A stretch of 64,000 nucleotides of DNA from assembly GCF_030818955.1 (NCBI RefSeq), contig NZ_JAUTBF010000001.1, forward strand, positions 1,488,001-1,552,000. The letters run 5' to 3'. The notes beneath the pieces were generated by a model. That model was not told the origin of the DNA. It saw only the letters and a program-made list of their open reading frames with translations, and ran no database searches. Numbering within the stretch: position 1 is the stretch's first letter; every line of letters starts with the position of its first letter. Position numbers and translations under genes: made by a program. Positions 60,700-64,000 of this stretch are shown piece after piece. This DNA is from Microbacterium trichothecenolyticum (GTDB lineage Bacteria > Actinomycetota > Actinomycetes > Actinomycetales > Microbacteriaceae).

Positions 60700-63212
60700 C
60701 GGCGGCCCTCCCACGCACTCTTCGCCAAAGCGACCATCTCATGCCGCGAAGCGCCGGGCAGGTAGGCGCGTCCGACGGCGGCTCCGATTGCCGGGAGCTG
60801 GAGCGGATCGCGGTACGCCAGCGCCAGCGGCCGATAGCGGGGACGGAACTTGCCCTTGAAGCGAAAGAGCGAGGCGAACCCGTACGCGGGTTCGAGCACC
60901 TCAGCCAACCAGCGCAACACCGCCCGGAGGGGGGCGGGGTCACCGTCGGCGGGGCCGTCGGGGTCGTCGGCGAGCGGGGCGCCCGACAGGCTGAGCACCG
61001 TGGCGCCCTCATCCTGCAGCTGCAGCGCGGCCTTGGCGATGAGGAACTCCATCATGCCGTTCGGGCCGTTCGTGCGCCGACGCATGAAGTCGAGGGTCCA
61101 TCCCGTGACCGTGCCGTCGGTCCAACTCGGCATCCAACTGGTCACGGCCTCGATGCGACCGTTCGCATCGACGGCGAGCAGAAGGCGCACGTCGCGGTCG
61201 CGCAGTTCGTCGAGCGAGCCCAGGGTGAATCCCATCTCGGGCAGTGCCCGATCGGCGACCCATTCCTCGTCGATGGCGATCACCTGCGCGGCCTGCGCGA
61301 CGGTGAGCTCGTGCCAGTGGGTCCACACCGCGGTGTACCCCTCTCGCTCGGCCCGCGCGAGGGGCTGGCGTACCTTCTGCCAGCTCTTGCCCGCGAAAGT
61401 GAGGCCGGGCAGGTCCATGACGGTCTCGACGCCGACCGGAACGTGGTGCCATCCCCACTCGACGAGGTCGTCGAGGGTGTCACTGTGCACGCTGTAGAAG
61501 GCGGGGATCCACCCGTACTCGACGCAGAAGTCGGCGAAACCGCGGAGCGCCTCCCTCCGGCGCCCCGCGGGCGCGAGCGGATCGGCGACGGCCAGGGCGA
61601 CGTCTCCGGTGAGCCGATAGGCCACGGCGCACTCCCGGTCGTCGGAGTACCAGTGGCGATTGCCCTCCCACGTTCCCAAGAAACCCAGGGTGTCGCTCCC
61701 GCGTCGGAGGAGCTCCCGGTAGTGGTTCTGATCGGAGGCGTCGGGCCGGCGGACCCGGCGGTACAGCCAGAGGATCGTCGCGATGACGATGATCCAGAAC
61801 ACGACCCCGAACCACTGGTAGGCGAACAGGGCCGGACCGTGGTGCGGGAAGGCGGTCGAACCACCCGTATGGGTGAATGACGGCGGGAGAAACCGCCGCA
61901 GCGTCAGCCCGGCCAGTTCCAGCACCGACAGCTCACGGTTGAACGAGCGACGTCCGATCTCCTCGACCGCGAACAGCCCCGCGGCGCATACGAGCAACGC
62001 CGCGCCGATCACGAGGGCCGCGATTCGCGCCGCGGTGCGCCGCGCACGCAGAGAGAATCGCGCGCGCGCGACGAACAGCGCCCCCGCCAGCGCCAGGGGA
62101 ACGACCACGGTGGCCAGAGCCCACAGCACGTACTCCGCGCCGCTGCCGTCGACCCAGGGGTCGATCTGCAGGCGACCATCGAGGAGCGAGACCACCGGCA
62201 GCACCGCGGATGCCACGAGCACGAGCTCCGCGAGGATCCAGGCCGAGCGACGGCCCTGACGCAGGCCCCACGCAGCTACCAGGAGCAGCACCAGCGGCAC
62301 GACGGCCAGCAGCGCCGGGCCGGCGCCGCGCGTCATCAGCAGGGCGATCTGCTCGTCGCACACCGTCTCGGCGACCTTGCTGCAGCGCCCGAGCAGCTCG
62401 TCGTCATACTGCGTGTAGGCATCGACGACGAGCGAGAGCGGGCCGCGCCCGCCCCCGCTGACGAGCGCGACGAGAGGACCGCTGCCGACCACCGCGACCA
62501 ACAGGGCGAGCAGCGTCCGGGTCTCGCGGGTGGAGCTGCGATGCCACGAGCGATGCTCACGGCCGCGCGCGAGCACGCCACCGACGACGAGGCCGATCAC
62601 CGCGGTGCTCAGGCGGTACCACGAGTCGGCGTCGCCGGCGTACAGGGCGAACAGCGCCAGGAGCGCGAAACCGACCAGGCGCAGCCGTCGTCGCCACAGC
62701 ACCGGCGCGAAGGCGGACGCGGCCATGACCACGCCCGCGATGGGCGTCGTGGGGTCGAGCACCGGCACCTCGGCGGCGACCACGGGCCGCAGATCGCTCA
62801 GCGTCCACGCCGCGGCGTGGAAGCCGATCCCCACGACGAGGCCACTCACGCCCAGGACCCCCAGGAGCACGCCGGTCCGACGGGAACCGAGCAGCCGCTC
62901 CGCATAGGCCAGCACCGTCAGCGCGAGCAGCACCGACGACGCGGCATCGACCGTCGAATCGGGTACCACCAGGGCCGTGATCAGTGTCCACCACCGTCCG
63001 CTGGAGAAGGTCGCGAGCGGGCCGGCGCCCCACGCGCGAGCGTCTTCGCCCCAGAGCGATCCGGTCGCGGCCGCGGCCGCCAGCACGGCGACCACGACAC
63101 ACAGCGAGACCGGGTTCGCCCGCACGTAGCGCCGGGCGACGGCGGTGAGGGCGCGGGCGCGCAGGCGCATGCGTGAGGGCGCGCTCGAAGGCGGAGGGAA
63201 CGCTTCAGACAT
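60696..63212 (-). CDS. MprF-like aminoacyl-phosphatidylglycerol synthase (DUF2156), copy 2
   Basis: 838 residues. Same layout as the gene at 6259-8844: rhomboid-like membrane part (about residues 30-520), then the DUF2156 synthase domain with FLGTWEGNRHWYSDD, FCVEYGWIPAFYSV, PEMGFTLGSLDEL, NGMMEFLIAKAA and LSLSGAPLA. The membrane part is clearly diverged from copy 1, so they are paralogues rather than a recent duplication. Coupled to the esterase gene. TAGACT seven bases before the ATG gives a leaderless start. Confidence 0.87.
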   Translation of the reverse strand: MSEAFPPPSSAPSRMRLRARALTAVARRYVRANPVSLCVVVAVLAAAAATGSLWGEDARAWGAGPLATFSSGRWWTLITALVVPDSTVDAASSVLLALTVLAYAERLLGSRRTGVLLGVLGVSGLVVGIGFHAAAWTLSDLRPVVAAEVPVLDPTTPIAGVVMAASAFAPVLWRRRLRLVGFALLALFALYAGDADSWYRLSTAVIGLVVGGVLARGREHRSWHRSSTRETRTLLALLVAVVGSGPLVALVSGGGRGPLSLVVDAYTQYDDELLGRCSKVAETVCDEQIALLMTRGAGPALLAVVPLVLLLVAAWGLRQGRRSAWILAELVLVASAVLPVVSLLDGRLQIDPWVDGSGAEYVLWALATVVVPLALAGALFVARARFSLRARRTAARIAALVIGAALLVCAAGLFAVEEIGRRSFNRELSVLELAGLTLRRFLPPSFTHTGGSTAFPHHGPALFAYQWFGVVFWIIVIATILWLYRRVRRPDASDQNHYRELLRRGSDTLGFLGTWEGNRHWYSDDRECAVAYRLTGDVALAVADPLAPAGRRREALRGFADFCVEYGWIPAFYSVHSDTLDDLVEWGWHHVPVGVETVMDLPGLTFAGKSWQKVRQPLARAEREGYTAVWTHWHELTVAQAAQVIAIDEEWVADRALPEMGFTLGSLDELRDRDVRLLLAVDANGRIEAVTSWMPSWTDGTVTGWTLDFMRRRTNGPNGMMEFLIAKAALQLQDEGATVLSLSGAPLADDPDGPADGDPAPLRAVLRWLAEVLEPAYGFASLFRFKGKFRPRYRPLALAYRDPLQLPAIGAAVGRAYLPGASRHEMVALAKSAWEGRR

Positions 63213-63219
63213 CGGCGGG

Positions 63220-63225
63220 AGTCTA
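63220..63225 (-). promoter_or_regulatory. -10 element, leaderless, second MprF-like gene
   Basis: TAGACT on the minus strand, seven bases before the ATG at 63212. Confidence 0.45.
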
Positions 63226-63249
63226 GAAGAGAAGGCTATGGGCGCGAGG

Positions 63250-64000
63250 TCAGTACCAGATGTCGAGCAACGGAGTCGCGGCGGCGGCGAACGCTGTGTC
63301 GAGGGCTGCCAGGTCGTCGTGGGCGCCGCTGACGGCCCCAGAGGCTGCCAGCTCCGTGGCGCGAACTCCCCCCAGCAGCAGGGATCCCAGCGCCGCCACG
63401 GTCACCTCGACGTCGACGCGGCCCTCATCGGCCGCCTCGACCGTCGCCTCGCCGGAATCGTCGACACGAACCGCCCACGTTCCCGCGGCGAAGCCGAGCG
63501 GGTCGTCGACACGCAGCACGACGTCGAGAGGGGCCGCGTACCGGCGCGAGGTCAACGCGCCCGCCACATCGAGCACGCGCAGCCAGTGGTGGTCGGTGAG
63601 CGTCGCCGTGACGGCACGGCGGTCGGACACCATCCACTGCACGGGCGGCACCGTCGGCTGCAGCGTGGCCTTCACCCGCGCGACAAGGTCATGCTCGATG
63701 GCGAATCGCCACAGCGCCGCCGAAGCCTCGTCGCCGTCGGCGAACAGGGCGCGGATGTCGAGTCGATGCGACGTGTAGTCGTCGCCCGAGCCCTCGTCGA
63801 GCGTGTAGACCAGGATTCCGCGTTCGACACCGTCGAGGTCGCGGTAGGCCACCGCGCGGACTTTCCGGCCGTCCTTCTCATCGGGAGTGAGCCCCGCCAC
63901 GCCGCGCCAGCGCCCCTCCCACCCGGGAACCGAGCCCGGGCGCTGTGTGCGGATGCGCTCGTGCACCGCGCTCACACGCTCGGGCAGGCTCTCGCGCGGG
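63250..64000 (-). CDS. Eis-type GNAT acetyltransferase, C-terminal part (5' end outside window)
   Basis: About 250 visible residues; the frame is open to the right edge (PRESLPERVSAVHERI), and full-length family members have about 400. The segments RRYAAPLDVVLRVDDPLGFAAG and VEVTVAALGSLLLGGVRATELA match the C-terminal sterol-carrier-like domain of the Eis family, and DIRALFADGDEASAALWRFA belongs to the second GNAT half. Mycobacterial Eis acetylates aminoglycosides and other amines; the substrate here is unknown. Divergence at the C-terminus ends in DIWY. Confidence 0.87.
   Translation of the reverse strand, partial: PRESLPERVSAVHERIRTQRPGSVPGWEGRWRGVAGLTPDEKDGRKVRAVAYRDLDGVERGILVYTLDEGSGDDYTSHRLDIRALFADGDEASAALWRFAIEHDLVARVKATLQPTVPPVQWMVSDRRAVTATLTDHHWLRVLDVAGALTSRRYAAPLDVVLRVDDPLGFAAGTWAVRVDDSGEATVEAADEGRVDVEVTVAALGSLLLGGVRATELAASGAVSGAHDDLAALDTAFAAAATPLLDIWY

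Overview
The window is 64 kb of very GC-rich DNA (roughly 70% by eye) from an actinobacterium, most likely Microbacterium or a close relative in Microbacteriaceae. The evidence is the fused oxoglutarate decarboxylase/dehydrogenase (Kgd), a GuaB1-type CBS-domain protein, DUF3097, DUF7882, DUF6458 and DUF5684 family members, many GTG starts, 4-base ATGA/GTGA gene overlaps, and a -10 hexamer placed 6-7 bases before many start codons, as in leaderless actinobacterial transcripts. Except for one degenerate serine-recombinase scrap and one odd 1-kb repeat region, it looks like ordinary chromosome.

Layout. 0-5.5 kb: lipoprotein fragment and Ser/Thr kinase, DUF6458, an HprK-like/PqqD fusion, DUF2188, tRNA-Arg(CCG), and a DEDDh exonuclease-BRCT protein with a coupled partner. 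5.5-12.5 kb: DUF5684, a first MprF-like aminoacyl-phosphatidylglycerol synthase, a recombinase remnant beside a GNAT gene, a MarR regulator divergent from DUF7882, and several very small genes. 12.5-16.4 kb: a four-gene operon with two DNA-repair enzymes (SPL-like radical SAM protein and Fpg/Nei glycosylase). 17-19 kb: PIG-V-like mannosyltransferase and a guanidinium exporter under a guanidine-III riboswitch. 19.0-20.0 kb: a gene-free block of G-rich repeats, tandem repeats and two near-identical palindromic arrays. 20-28.9 kb: CPBP protein and TrmB, DUF3097, TPM and PspA, arginase-family protein, an iron-regulated SIP protein, a tyrosine phosphatase and an AhpD-like protein. 29-35 kb: alpha/beta hydrolase and a complete Dpp/Opp-type ABC transporter operon. 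35-39 kb: protealysin-like protease with its emfourin-like inhibitor, GNAT, Ung and a phosphoribosyltransferase. 39-46 kb: two MFS transporters, an SDR, and the methionine genes metY and metX. 46-55 kb: a hendecad-repeat membrane protein, a thiamine-binding-type protein, GT87, NnrD, an OYE-type reductase, two CNNM/CorC proteins, GH76 and GuaB1. 55-64 kb: kgd, then a putative lipid operon of a second MprF-like synthase plus membrane esterase, and the end of an Eis-type acetyltransferase.

Three genes (DUF3097, an MFS transporter, metX) are each broken by one extra base in a short G/C run. One error type hitting housekeeping genes suggests sequence error rather than decay. The best leads are the palindromic array at 19.45-19.75 kb, the guanidine-III/gdx unit, the protease-inhibitor pair, the synthase/esterase operon, the repair operon, and a strongly over-represented GGATGCC/GGCATCC heptamer that appears to bend codon choice.
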